This document shows, piece after piece, positions 1 to 8,719 of a stretch of 24,552 nucleotides of DNA. The notes beneath the pieces were generated by a model. It worked only from the letters and a program-made list of their open reading frames with translations. It ran no database searches and was not told the DNA's origin. Origin of the DNA: Castellaniella sp049651205 (lineage in GTDB: Bacteria; Pseudomonadota; Gammaproteobacteria; Burkholderiales; Burkholderiaceae_B); contig NZ_JBASBR010000006.1 in NCBI RefSeq assembly GCF_049651205.1, positions 1 to 24,552 of the forward strand. The letters are read 5' to 3'. The position numbers were made by a program, and so were the translations under genes. Position 1 is the first letter of the stretch. Each line of letters starts with the position of its first letter.

Positions 1-1
1 C

Positions 2-94
2 TCGCGTCGGGCGTATGGTTTCAGAAACTTTGAGAATTACCGCATGAGAGTCTTGGCTCAATGCGGCTGGAACGGTGTCATCAACCGTGTCTGA
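2..94 (+). pseudogene. 3' end of an IS transposase gene (window-truncated)
   Basis: An open frame enters from the left edge and ends at TGA 92-94. Its 30 residues run from SRRAYGFRNFENYR to GWNGVINRV. The aromatic, basic pattern resembles the C-terminus of DDE transposases of the ISL3 kind; this family call is from memory and not certain. The stop lies just before a likely terminal inverted repeat at 100-127, as expected for the 3' end of an IS transposase gene. The rest of the element lies outside the window, so whether the transposase is intact cannot be judged. Confidence 0.55.
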
Positions 95-99
95 TGAAT

Positions 100-127
100 G
101 CCCATCCCCCGTTAATGGGGTAGAGCC
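100..127 (+). repeat. Right terminal inverted repeat of the insertion sequence
   Basis: Read from the outside inward (minus strand), the sequence begins GGCTCTACCCCATTAACGGG. A GGCTCT or GGGTTC tip is typical of ISL3-family ends as I recall them. The boundary is supported independently: base 128 is exactly where metC-like coding sequence resumes on the minus strand. If the element makes 8-bp target duplications, the copy here would be 128-135 (GTCAGGTG). The partner copy is outside the window. Confidence 0.5.
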
Positions 128-316
128 GTCAGGTGATTCCAGGCCGATATGCAGGTGCACCAGTGGACCTTTATATGGCCACTGCGAAGCTGCGCGGGTC
201 GGCATCTCAACCTGCGACATCACCATACTTTCAAATTCGCCCCAGAAGAAACCCAGATGAAAGAGTTCGAGGCTGTCGACAAAGTCCTGTAGAGCCTGTG
301 GCGAGCGCCATCGCGT
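128..316 (-). pseudogene. metC: metC-like (cystathionine beta-lyase) 3' fragment disrupted by an IS
   Basis: On the minus strand this stretch reads in one frame as ...SPQALQDFVDSLELFHLG, then FFWGEFESMVMSQ, then WPYKGPLVHLHIGLESPD. That matches the C-terminal part of Cys/Met-metabolism PLP enzymes of the cystathionine beta-lyase type (family pattern: DSLxLFxxGxSWGGxES...GPLxRLHIGLED). Reading stops at base 128, where the IS end begins, so about the last 10-15 residues of the family are lost. Upstream of about 316 the similarity fades and the PLP-lysine domain is absent. Two normally conserved positions differ (FFWGEFES instead of FSWGGFES), consistent with a decaying remnant. The exact 5' limit is uncertain. 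It cannot encode a working enzyme from what is visible. Confidence 0.72.
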
Positions 317-465
317 TCCCGATACCGCCGAAACGGGGGGATAGGGTTCTGGGGGCCAAGGGGTTAAAAACCTGACGCCAGGCTATCAAACGATTCTGGG
401 GTTATCGCGTAAGTTGCTGATTTTGCTAGTTATTGATAGTATGCGTTCAGCAGCTTTAAGCGCTA

Positions 466-550
466 TGGTGCGAACGGAGAGACTTGAACTCTCACGCCTT
501 TCGGCGCCAGAACCTAAATCTGGTGCGTCTACCAATTCCGCCACGCTCGC
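466..550 (-). tRNA. tRNA-Leu (anticodon UAG)
   Basis: The reverse complement folds as a complete class II tRNA of 85 nt with an encoded CCA (466-468). The acceptor stem is GCGAGCG with CGTTCGC and discriminator A. The D-arm region reads GCGGAATTGGTAGACGC. The anticodon stem CCAGA/TCTGG encloses the loop TTTAGGT, so the anticodon is TAG (UAG), which reads CUA/CUN leucine codons. A long variable arm (GCC-GAAA-GGC) and a T arm GAGAG-TTCAAGT-CTCTC confirm leucine class. It is divergent from tig. The adjacent IS/metC remnant at 2-316 suggests that this tRNA flank has been rearranged. Confidence 0.96.
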
Positions 551-621
551 AAGGTAAGCCGTAGATTATAGCCTGAAATCTCCGCATTCCTGGCTGTTCT
601 ACGCGCAAGTCTACTTTCCGC

Positions 622-627
622 TAAAAT
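622..627 (+). promoter_or_regulatory. Possible -10 element for tig
   Basis: TAAAAT lies 37 bases before the tig start in the tRNA-tig gap, in an AT-rich context (CGCTAAAATAGC). No convincing -35 hexamer sits at 16-18 bases upstream; the nearest weak candidate, TTCTAC at 597-602, is 19 bases away. A near-identical TTAAAATAGC occurs upstream of prfB, so this may be the usual housekeeping -10 form in this genome. Confidence 0.3.
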
Positions 628-664
628 AGCCTGTTCATTGTCCATCACTATCAATAGGTTCCGA

Positions 665-1975
665 ATGCAGCCCGTGGTTGAAAAACTGTCCGGCCTGGAG
701 CGCCGTGTCGATCTGAGCGTTTCAGTCGCCGACATCGAGAAAGAAGTCCAGGCACAACTCAAACGCGTCGCCCGCACCGCCAAGGTTCAGGGCTTCCGTC
801 CAGGCAAGGCCCCCTTGTCCGTGATCGAACGCAGCCACGGCCCGTCGGTGCGTTACGACGTCGTTAACTCCGAGATCGGCAAATCCCTGGATAAGGTCAT
901 TGCCGATGCCAACCTGCGTCTCGCAGGCAGCCCCAGTCTCGAACCCAAGCTTGAAGGTGCAGAAGACGGCGTGATGGCGTTTTCTGCCACCTTCGAAGTC
1001 TATCCGGATGTCGAGCTCCCCGACCTTGCCGCGCTTGAAGTCACCCGCAGCGCAGCCCAGGTTGGCGAAGCCGAAGTCCAGAAAACCCTGGATATCCTGC
1101 GCCGCCAGCGCACCATCTTCAAAGCTGCGCCAGATCGTGCCGCCCAAGAGGGCGATCGCGTCACGCTCGACTTTGCCGGCACCATCGACGGTGTGGCATT
1201 TGACGGCGGCGCCGCAGAAGACTTCCCCTTTGTGCTGGGACAGGGCCGTATGTTGCCCGAGTTCGAAGCCGCTGCCACAGGCCTCAAGGCCGGCGAAACC
1301 AAGACGTTCCCACTTGATTTCCCCGAAGACTATGGCAGCCCTGCGGTTGCAGGTAAAAAGGCCGAGTTCACCATCACGGTTAAAGAAGTCGCCGAGCCCG
1401 AGCTTCCCGAGATCGACGCCGATTTCGCTAAATCTCTGGGACAAGCCGAAGGTGACGTCGACGCTCTGCTGGCAGATGTGCGTGGCAATGTCGAGCGCGA
1501 AGCCCAGGCCCGTGCGAAAAGCCGCACCAAAGCTAGCGTCATGGACGCCTTGGCCAATGCATGCTCGTTTGATCTGCCCAAGGCCCTGATCGACAGTGAA
1601 GTCGCCAGCCGCACCGCCGCCGCGCGCGAAGAGCTCAAGCAACGTGGCTTGCCCAATGCCGATTCCATCCCCATTCCCGAAGACACCTTCCGTCCCGAAG
1701 CCGAGCGTCGTGTGCGTTTGGGCCTGCTGGTCGGAGAACTTATCAAGGCTGCCGATCTTACCGCCAAGCCCGAGCAGGTTCGTGCCCGCATCGAAGACTT
1801 CGCCAAGAGCTACGAGCAACCTGCCCAGGTGGTGGCTTACTATCTGGCCGATCGTCAACGCCGCGCCGAGATCGAGTCCCTCGTCCTCGAAGATAATGTC
1901 GTCGATCATGTGCTGTCCTTGGCTAAAGTCACCGACGAAAACGTCGATTTTGATACCTTGATGGGAACACGTTAA
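665..1975 (+). CDS. tig: Trigger factor, ribosome-associated chaperone and prolyl isomerase
   Basis: The protein has 436 residues, the usual length. The N-terminal ribosome-binding domain carries the signature GFRPGKAP at residues 43-50, which docks on ribosomal protein uL23 at the exit tunnel. The middle FKBP-type prolyl isomerase domain (about 155-245) contains GDRVTLDFAGTIDG and FPLDFPEDYG. The C-terminal part is a helical substrate-holding domain. The start MQPVVEKLSGLERRVDL is preferred over an upstream in-frame ATG at 638 because it matches the conserved family N-terminus. The stop TAA shares one base with the clpP start (TAATG), so the two are probably translationally coupled. It opens the tig-clpP-clpX cluster, pairing folding of new chains with ATP-dependent degradation. 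Confidence 0.98.
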   Translation: MQPVVEKLSGLERRVDLSVSVADIEKEVQAQLKRVARTAKVQGFRPGKAPLSVIERSHGPSVRYDVVNSEIGKSLDKVIADANLRLAGSPSLEPKLEGAEDGVMAFSATFEVYPDVELPDLAALEVTRSAAQVGEAEVQKTLDILRRQRTIFKAAPDRAAQEGDRVTLDFAGTIDGVAFDGGAAEDFPFVLGQGRMLPEFEAAATGLKAGETKTFPLDFPEDYGSPAVAGKKAEFTITVKEVAEPELPEIDADFAKSLGQAEGDVDALLADVRGNVEREAQARAKSRTKASVMDALANACSFDLPKALIDSEVASRTAAAREELKQRGLPNADSIPIPEDTFRPEAERRVRLGLLVGELIKAADLTAKPEQVRARIEDFAKSYEQPAQVVAYYLADRQRRAEIESLVLEDNVVDHVLSLAKVTDENVDFDTLMGTR

Positions 1976-2634
1976 TGTCCAGGTTCACCGATTTCTACGC
2001 ATCGATGTACGGCGGAGAATCCGTCACACCCACGGGTCTTGGCTACGTGCCCATCGTGATCGAGCAATCGGGCCGTGGCGAGCGTTCCTACGACATTTAT
2101 TCGCGTTTGTTACGCGAAAGAGTGATTTTTTTCGTCGGCCCCGTCAACGACCAATCCGCCAATCTGGTGGTGGCCCAGTTGCTCTTCCTAGAGTCGGAGA
2201 ACCCTGACAAAGATATTTCCCTGTACATTAATTCTCCGGGTGGTTCCGTGTACGCAGGGATGGCCATCTATGACACCATGCAGTTCATCAAGCCGGCCGT
2301 TTCCACCCTGTGTACCGGCCTGGCAGCCAGCATGGGGGCGTTTTTGCTGGCAGCCGGAGAGAAAGGCAAGCGCTATGCGCTGCCCAACTCGCGTATCATG
2401 ATTCACCAGCCGTCAGGTGGTGCGCAGGGGCAGGCGTCTGATATTCAGATTCAGGCCAAAGAAATCCTTAGCCTGCGTGAGCGCCTCAACGGCATTTTGG
2501 CCGAGCGCACCGGGCAGAGCATCGAACGCATCGCGGAAGATACCGAACGTGATAACTTCATGTCAACCGATGAAGCCCAGGCTTATGGCCTGATCGACAA
2601 GGTTTTGGTTTCGCGCACCGACGAAACCCTATAA
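1975..2634 (+). CDS. clpP: ATP-dependent Clp protease, proteolytic subunit
   Basis: The protein has 219 residues. It is the serine peptidase that forms the tetradecameric barrel and receives unfolded substrates from ClpX or ClpA. The catalytic triad is visible: Ser119 in GLAASMGAFLLAAG, His144 in RIMIHQPSGG, and Asp193 in ERDNFMSTDEAQAYGLID. The oxyanion-region motif SPGGSVYAGMAIYD is at 87-100. The N-terminus (MSRFTDFYASMYGG) is probably a propeptide removed by self-cleavage, as in E. coli. The start overlaps the tig stop by one base. clpX begins 13 bases downstream, so the peptidase and its unfoldase are presumably co-transcribed. Confidence 0.98.
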   Translation: MSRFTDFYASMYGGESVTPTGLGYVPIVIEQSGRGERSYDIYSRLLRERVIFFVGPVNDQSANLVVAQLLFLESENPDKDISLYINSPGGSVYAGMAIYDTMQFIKPAVSTLCTGLAASMGAFLLAAGEKGKRYALPNSRIMIHQPSGGAQGQASDIQIQAKEILSLRERLNGILAERTGQSIERIAEDTERDNFMSTDEAQAYGLIDKVLVSRTDETL

Positions 2635-2647
2635 GTACAGGTTTGCC

Positions 2648-3946
<1,299 letters not shown>

Positions 3947-4002
3947 CGACATCAGCTGCAGCACCGGCGTTCTGCTCATATACTGATTTGTGCGTGCCAG
4001 CC

Positions 4003-4030
4003 CTTGAAACCGCCGGCACTGTCACCATAT
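4003..4030 (+). promoter_or_regulatory. Sigma-32 (heat-shock) type promoter for lon
   Basis: CTTGAAA at 4003-4009, a 13-base spacer, then CACCATAT at 4023-4030. The recalled RpoH consensus is CTTGAAA, 11-16 bases, CCCCATnT, so only one defined position differs. The predicted transcript start is near 4037, about 70 bases before lon. lon is a classical member of the heat-shock regulon, which fits the location. Confidence 0.7.
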
Positions 4031-4050
4031 AGCAAAGCAGGCAACATACT

Positions 4051-4080
4051 AAAAAAGGAAGCCTGCGCTTCCTTTTTTTT
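4051..4080 (+). terminator. Intrinsic terminator-like hairpin in the clpX-lon gap
   Basis: A perfect inverted repeat: AAAAAAGGAAGC (4051-4062), loop CTGC, GCTTCCTTTTTT (4067-4078), within a run of eight T (4073-4080). It looks like a terminator for clpX. However, it ends only 25 bases before the lon ATG and lies downstream of the sigma-32-like promoter, so it would also be in the lon leader RNA. Confidence 0.75.
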
Positions 4081-4105
4081 AGAATCAATCTTTTAGGAAG
4101 CAACC

Positions 4106-6565
4106 ATGTCTGCTAGTCAGATTCTGACACAGGAACCTGCGGATCTGCCGCTGCTGCCGCTGCGTGACGTCGTCGTTTTTCCACATATGGTCATCCCGCT
4201 GTTTGTGGGGCGTCCACGATCCATCAAGGCGCTCGAGCTTGCCATGGAGGCAGGCAACAGCATCATGCTGGTCGCCCAAAAGTCAGCAAGCAAGGATGAT
4301 CCTACCCCGGACGACCTCTACGAGATCGGCTGTGCGGCCAGTATTTTGCAAATGCTCAAACTCCCCGATGGCACCGTCAAGGTGCTGGTCGAGGGCCTTC
4401 AGCGTGCCCGGATTCTTTCCGTCTCTGACGCCGAGACGCACTTCACCTCGCGTGTCAGTGGCATTGAAGAAGAAACCACTGAAATCGCCGAAGCCGAAGC
4501 GCTGCGCCGGGCGGTGCTCGGGCAATTCGAGCAATACGTCAAGCTGAATAAAAAAATCCCTCAAGAAATCCTCACTTCGCTGTCTGGCATTGATGATGCC
4601 GGCCGCCTGGCGGATACTATTGCGGCGCATCTGCCACTCAAGATCGAGCAAAAGCAGTCTTTGCTGGAGATGCCTGGTGCTGAAAACCGCCTCGAATCCT
4701 TGTTGGCCCAACTAGAGTCCGAGATCGAGATTCTTCAGGTCGAAAAGCGGATTCGCGGTCGCGTGAAAAAGCAGATGGAGAAAAGCCAGCGCGACTACTA
4801 CCTCAACGAGCAGGTCAAGGCTATCCAGAAAGAGTTGGGCGAGGGCGAAGAAGGCGCTGATATTGAAGAGCTCGAGCGTAAGATCGAAGCCGCCCGGATG
4901 TCCAAGGAAGCCCGTAAAAAGGCTGATGCCGAACTTAAAAAGCTGAAACTGATGTCCCCGATGTCTGCTGAGGCAACGGTGGTGCGCAATTACATCGATA
5001 CCTTGCTGGGTCTGCCTTGGTACAAAAAAAGCCGTGTCAATAACACACTGAAAAATGCCGAAGAAGTGCTCGATGCCGATCACTACGGCCTGGAAAAGGT
5101 CAAAGAGCGCATTGTCGAGTACCTTGCTGTGCAACAGCGCGTAGAGAAATTGAAGGCACCAATTCTTTGCCTGGTGGGGCCTCCGGGCGTGGGCAAAACC
5201 TCGCTGGGGCAATCCGTAGCCCGTGCCACCAACCGCAAGTTTGTGCGCATGGCGCTGGGTGGTGTGCGCGATGAAGCCGAGATCCGTGGCCATCGCCGTA
5301 CGTATATCGGTTCCATGCCGGGCAAGATCCTGCAAAACATGAGCAAAGTGGGTGTCCGTAATCCCTTGTTTTTGCTGGATGAGATCGACAAACTGGGTGC
5401 CGACTTCCGCGGTGATCCGTCTTCGGCCTTGCTCGAGGTGCTGGATCCCGAGCAAAACCATACATTCCAGGATCACTACATCGAGGTCGATTTCGATCTC
5501 TCGGATGTGATGTTCGTGGCAACCAGCAACACACTCAACATCCCGCCCGCATTGCTGGATCGCATGGAAGTCATCCGTCTCTCGGGCTATACCGAAGACG
5601 AAAAAGTGCATATCGCGTTTGATCATTTGCTGCCCAAGCTCATGAAAAACAACGGTGTTCAAGAAGGCGAACTCTCCGTCACCGAGGCCGCCATCCGCGA
5701 TATCGTGCGTTACTACACCCGTGAAGCGGGTGTGCGTGCGCTTGAGCGTGAAATCTCCAAGATCTGCCGCAAGGCGGTCAAGCGGCTGCTGTCGTCGAAT
5801 ACCATGGCCAAGAAAGGCCACAAGGCAAAGATCAAAGAGTCGATCACGGTTGACTCGGATAATCTTGGTGATTACCTGGGTGTGCGTCGCTTCAGCTTTG
5901 GCGTAGCCGAGAAAGAAGACCGCGTGGGTCAGGTAACCGGCTTGGCCTGGACAGAAGTCGGGGGTGATCTTCTCACCATCGAGGTGGCTGACATGCCTGG
6001 CAAGGGTGTCGTCACCCGTACGGGTTCACTCGGCGATGTGATGAAAGAATCTGTCGAGGCAGCACGCACGGTGGTCAGGGCACGTGCCCGTCATTGGGGT
6101 ATTGCCGATCAGGTCTTTGAAAAGCACGATTTGCACGTGCACTTTCCTGAAGGCGCCACGCCCAAGGATGGTCCGTCTGCGGGGATCGCCATCACAACCG
6201 CCATGGTGTCTGCGCTTACCGGCATCCCTGTACGCTCTGATGTGGCCATGACGGGTGAAATCACCCTGCGTGGCGAGGTTCTGGAAATCGGCGGCCTGAA
6301 AGAGAAACTGCTGGCTGCGCATCGGGGCGGCGTCAAAACCGTGATGATCCCCGAGGAAAACGTCAAGGATCTTGCCGAAATCCCAGACAATGTCAAAAAT
6401 CACCTTGAGATTGTTCCGGTTCGCTGGATTGATCGGGTGCTTGAGGTTGCCTTGCAGCGTATGCCGGTGCCTTTGTCCGACGAGGAAGTTGCCCGATTAG
6501 CCGCAGAGGCGGTGGCAACCGCCAAGCCGGCAGAACCAGGCTCTGGGGGCGTGTTTAAACACTAA
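4106..6565 (+). CDS. lon: Lon protease (La), ATP-dependent serine protease
   Basis: The protein has 819 residues, slightly longer than E. coli Lon (784). It degrades misfolded and specific regulatory proteins in the cytoplasm. The N-terminal LON substrate-binding domain begins LPLLPLRDVVVFPHMVIPLFVGR. A coiled-coil region (about 195-290) is rich in Lys and Glu. The AAA+ module has Walker A GPPGVGKT at 358-365. The C-terminal protease domain has the catalytic Ser691 in PKDGPSAGIAITTAM and Lys734 in GGLKEKLLAAHRGG, spaced 43 residues apart as in the family. The tail (AVATAKPAEPGSGGVFKH) is a low-complexity extension. The ribosome site AGGAAG lies at 4095-4100. It converges with lexA, separated by only 20 bases and with no clear terminator. 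Confidence 0.98.
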   Translation: MSASQILTQEPADLPLLPLRDVVVFPHMVIPLFVGRPRSIKALELAMEAGNSIMLVAQKSASKDDPTPDDLYEIGCAASILQMLKLPDGTVKVLVEGLQRARILSVSDAETHFTSRVSGIEEETTEIAEAEALRRAVLGQFEQYVKLNKKIPQEILTSLSGIDDAGRLADTIAAHLPLKIEQKQSLLEMPGAENRLESLLAQLESEIEILQVEKRIRGRVKKQMEKSQRDYYLNEQVKAIQKELGEGEEGADIEELERKIEAARMSKEARKKADAELKKLKLMSPMSAEATVVRNYIDTLLGLPWYKKSRVNNTLKNAEEVLDADHYGLEKVKERIVEYLAVQQRVEKLKAPILCLVGPPGVGKTSLGQSVARATNRKFVRMALGGVRDEAEIRGHRRTYIGSMPGKILQNMSKVGVRNPLFLLDEIDKLGADFRGDPSSALLEVLDPEQNHTFQDHYIEVDFDLSDVMFVATSNTLNIPPALLDRMEVIRLSGYTEDEKVHIAFDHLLPKLMKNNGVQEGELSVTEAAIRDIVRYYTREAGVRALEREISKICRKAVKRLLSSNTMAKKGHKAKIKESITVDSDNLGDYLGVRRFSFGVAEKEDRVGQVTGLAWTEVGGDLLTIEVADMPGKGVVTRTGSLGDVMKESVEAARTVVRARARHWGIADQVFEKHDLHVHFPEGATPKDGPSAGIAITTAMVSALTGIPVRSDVAMTGEITLRGEVLEIGGLKEKLLAAHRGGVKTVMIPEENVKDLAEIPDNVKNHLEIVPVRWIDRVLEVALQRMPVPLSDEEVARLAAEAVATAKPAEPGSGGVFKH

Positions 6566-6585
6566 ACAGGGTATATGCGGGCGGG

Positions 6586-7323
6586 CTAGTGCAGAGATTG
6601 TGTACGAATAAGGCCCACCGCAATCCCTTCGATGGCGAAGTCGTCTGCTGCCGTGATCTCGATGGCTTGAAAATCGGTGTTTTCGGGCAGCAAGCGGATA
6701 CGCTGGCCAATGTGCTCCAGGCGCTTTACCGTGACATCATCGCCCAGGCGTGCAACCACAATCTGGCCGTGGTTTGCCTGGGGCGTGCTGTGTACCGCCA
6801 GAAGGTCGCCATCCAGGATGCCGATATCGCGCATGCTGCTGCCTCGCACCCGAAGCAGATAATCGGGTGAGGTATCAAATAAGCCGGGAGATACGGGGAT
6901 TTCGCGCTCGACGTGCTGGGCCGCGAGAATTGGGTGGCCGGCGGCCACGCGCCCGATGATTGGGAGCAGGCGGGTATCGGTACTTGCAACCCAGGCAGGC
7001 CCACCGGGCAGTGCCAGAGGCGGGATACTGTCTTGAGTGGGTAGGCCATTGCTGCCCAGTTGGGTTTGCCCTAGCGATGCTGGTGGTTGTGTGGCCGCTG
7101 ACATCGCCAGCGAAGTAAGCTGAATGCCACGCGATGTGCCGGCAGCCAACTGGATGTAACCCTTGCGTGCCAGTGCCCGGAGATGGTCTTCGGCTGCGTT
7201 GGCAGAACGAAAACCCAATGCCCGGGCGATTTCTGCCCGAGTGGGTGGCCGGCCCGTCTGGCTGATGGCCTGAACAATGAGTGTCAGGATTTCTGACTGG
7301 CGGGCAGTAAGCTTAAGGGACAT
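6586..7323 (-). CDS. lexA: LexA, SOS-response repressor
   Basis: The protein has 245 residues against 202 in E. coli. The winged-helix DNA-binding domain is at 1-70 (LTARQSEILTLI, RPPTRAEIARALGF, HLRALARKGYI). The self-cleavage site is Ala128-Gly129 in GRVAAGHP, followed by the S24 peptidase-like domain with nucleophile Ser163 (GSSMRDIGILDGD) and Lys200 (VTVKRLEH). The Ser-Lys spacing of 37 equals that in E. coli. The extra length is almost all in the linker at 71-118 (rich in Pro, Gln, Ser, Gly). RecA-stimulated cleavage would derepress DNA-repair genes. A near-consensus SOS box 10 bases upstream of the start indicates autoregulation. The gene lies 91 bases downstream of tyrB on the same strand. 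Confidence 0.97.
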   Translation of the reverse strand: MSLKLTARQSEILTLIVQAISQTGRPPTRAEIARALGFRSANAAEDHLRALARKGYIQLAAGTSRGIQLTSLAMSAATQPPASLGQTQLGSNGLPTQDSIPPLALPGGPAWVASTDTRLLPIIGRVAAGHPILAAQHVEREIPVSPGLFDTSPDYLLRVRGSSMRDIGILDGDLLAVHSTPQANHGQIVVARLGDDVTVKRLEHIGQRIRLLPENTDFQAIEITAADDFAIEGIAVGLIRTQSLH

Positions 7324-7332
7324 GGCCGATTA

Positions 7333-7348
7333 CTGGATAGAAATACAG
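7333..7348 (-). promoter_or_regulatory. LexA binding site (SOS box) upstream of lexA
   Basis: CTGG-ATAGAAAT-ACAG differs from the recalled consensus CTGT-N8-ACAG at one position and has an AT-rich core. It begins 10 bases upstream of the lexA start. It overlaps a perfect 15-base palindrome AATACAG-C-CTGTATT at 7342-7356. The minus-strand promoter is presumably occluded when LexA is bound. Confidence 0.72.
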
Positions 7349-7414
7349 CCTGTATTGTGTCCGATCGCCCGCCAGATGGCAAGTGCCGTGAAATCTCTTA
7401 CCTGAGCAATGGGC

Positions 7415-8620
7415 TCACCCTTTGATCACCTGGGCAATGGCACGGGCAACGTAGTCGATGTTGGCGTTGTTCAGGGCTGCTACGCAGATGCGGCCGCTGC
7501 CAACGGCATAAATGCCGAAGTCTTCGCGCAGACGTTCTACCTGCGGTTTCGTCAGGCCGGAGTACGAGAACATCCCTCGTTGGGCCTCGACAAAGCTGAA
7601 GTCCTGGCTGATGTCGTTGGCTTGAATTTTTTCGACCAGTTGATGACGCATCGTGCGGATGCGGTCGCGCATGCCCGCGAGCTCTTCAGACCAGAGGGTG
7701 AAGAGTTCGGGGGTGTTCAGGACCGTGGACACCAGTGCGCCGCCATGGGTGGGTGGGTTGGAGTAGTTGGTGCGAATCACGCGTTTGAGCTGGCTCAGGA
7801 CGCGTGCGCTTTCCTGGTCGTCGCCTGTGACCAACGTGAGCGCACCAACGCGTTCGCCGTACAGTGAGAATGACTTGGAAAACGAAGAGCTGATGAACAT
7901 GGTCATGCCTAGCTCGGCAAACAGCCGGACAACCGCAGCGTCTTCTTCGAGACCAGCACCAAAGCCCTGGTAAGCGATGTCCAGGAAAGGAACCAGTTGT
8001 CCGCCCTGCAGCGTTTGCGCGATTTCGCGCCATTGCTCGGCACTGGGGTCTACGCCCGTGGGATTGTGGCAGCAGGCATGCAGCACCACGATGGTACCGG
8101 CAGGCATGGCGCGCAGAGAGGCCAGCATGCCGTCGAAGTTCAGGCCGTGGGTGGCTGCGTCGTAGTAGTCGTAGCTGACCACCGGAAATCCGGCGGCAGA
8201 GAAAAGTGCCTCGTGGTTAGCCCAGCTGGGGTTGCTGATCGCCACCTTGGCATTAGGCAAAATACGCTTCAGGAAATCGGCGCCAACTTTGAGTGCACCA
8301 GTACCACCCAGCGTTTGTACGGTGAGAGAGCGGTGCTCGGAGATCAGGGGCGACTTGGCGCCCAGCAGCAAGGCTGCTGCACCCTGGTTGTATCCCGGGA
8401 TCCCGTCGATGGGCAGGTAATTGCGCGGTGCAGCTTGCTCAAAGAGCTGGCTTTCAGCCTTGCGCACTGCCTTCAGCAATGGGATACGGCCGTTATCGTC
8501 GGTGTAGACGCCCACCCCCAGATTAACTTTTGTTGACCGGTTGTCGGTCTTGAATTGTTCGTTCAGACCCAGAATGGGGTCGCGTGGGGCAAGTTCGACA
8601 GAAGCGAAAATAGAGGACAT
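7415..8620 (-). CDS. tyrB: Aromatic/branched amino acid aminotransferase (class I, TyrB/AspC group)
   Basis: The protein has 401 residues. It is a PLP-dependent fold-type I aminotransferase that exchanges amino groups between glutamate and aromatic keto acids or oxaloacetate, giving Tyr, Phe or Asp. The N-terminus MSSIFASVELAPRDPILGL, the substrate-region motif NLGVGVYTDDNG (33-44) and HACCHNPTGVDP (181-192) are typical. Lys249 in SSSFSKSFSLYGERVG is the expected Schiff-base lysine. AspC and TyrB cannot be separated safely by eye, so the gene symbol is the likelier of two. The frame stays open upstream to about 9712, but only as an antisense shadow of uvrB; the start chosen is the conserved family start. 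It is divergent from uvrB across a 99-base gap. Confidence 0.92.
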   Translation of the reverse strand: MSSIFASVELAPRDPILGLNEQFKTDNRSTKVNLGVGVYTDDNGRIPLLKAVRKAESQLFEQAAPRNYLPIDGIPGYNQGAAALLLGAKSPLISEHRSLTVQTLGGTGALKVGADFLKRILPNAKVAISNPSWANHEALFSAAGFPVVSYDYYDAATHGLNFDGMLASLRAMPAGTIVVLHACCHNPTGVDPSAEQWREIAQTLQGGQLVPFLDIAYQGFGAGLEEDAAVVRLFAELGMTMFISSSFSKSFSLYGERVGALTLVTGDDQESARVLSQLKRVIRTNYSNPPTHGGALVSTVLNTPELFTLWSEELAGMRDRIRTMRHQLVEKIQANDISQDFSFVEAQRGMFSYSGLTKPQVERLREDFGIYAVGSGRICVAALNNANIDYVARAIAQVIKG

Positions 8621-8654
8621 GGGATACCGTTGGGACAAAGAAAGAGGGGAGTTG

Positions 8655-8674
8655 GAGATCCCTTGAAGGATCTC
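8655..8674. repeat. Inverted repeat in the divergent tyrB-uvrB intergenic region
   Basis: GAGATCC - CTTGAA - GGATCTC: a perfect 7-bp stem with a 6-base loop, centred between the two divergent starts. It could be a dimeric repressor site or a hairpin in the tyrB leader. It does not match the SOS box CTGT-N8-ACAG. The regulator is unknown. Confidence 0.45.
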
Positions 8675-8719
8675 TTGGTCACAAGGGGCCAACGATGTGA
8701 TAATAAGGGGTTTACCCGA

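Noticed and set aside
75..375. Short plus-strand open frames across the IS end and metC remnant
   Set aside because: They cross the IS boundary and are antisense to the metC-like frame; their sequence has no family features.
722..1909. Long open frame antisense to tig (395 codons)
   Set aside because: It mirrors the codon structure of tig, has no recognisable domain or ribosome site, and tig is unmistakable. Similar antisense frames within lon (4712-5821) and uvrB (9842-10687) are rejected for the same reason.
8699..8704. GATAAT as the -10 of uvrB
   Set aside because: A start near 8711 would leave out the ribosome site at 8705-8710, and the -35 region is poor.
8555..8719. Upstream in-frame extension of uvrB
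   Set aside because: It would overlap the tyrB 5' end and shows no UvrB similarity. AAGGGG just before ATG 8720 supports the shorter form.
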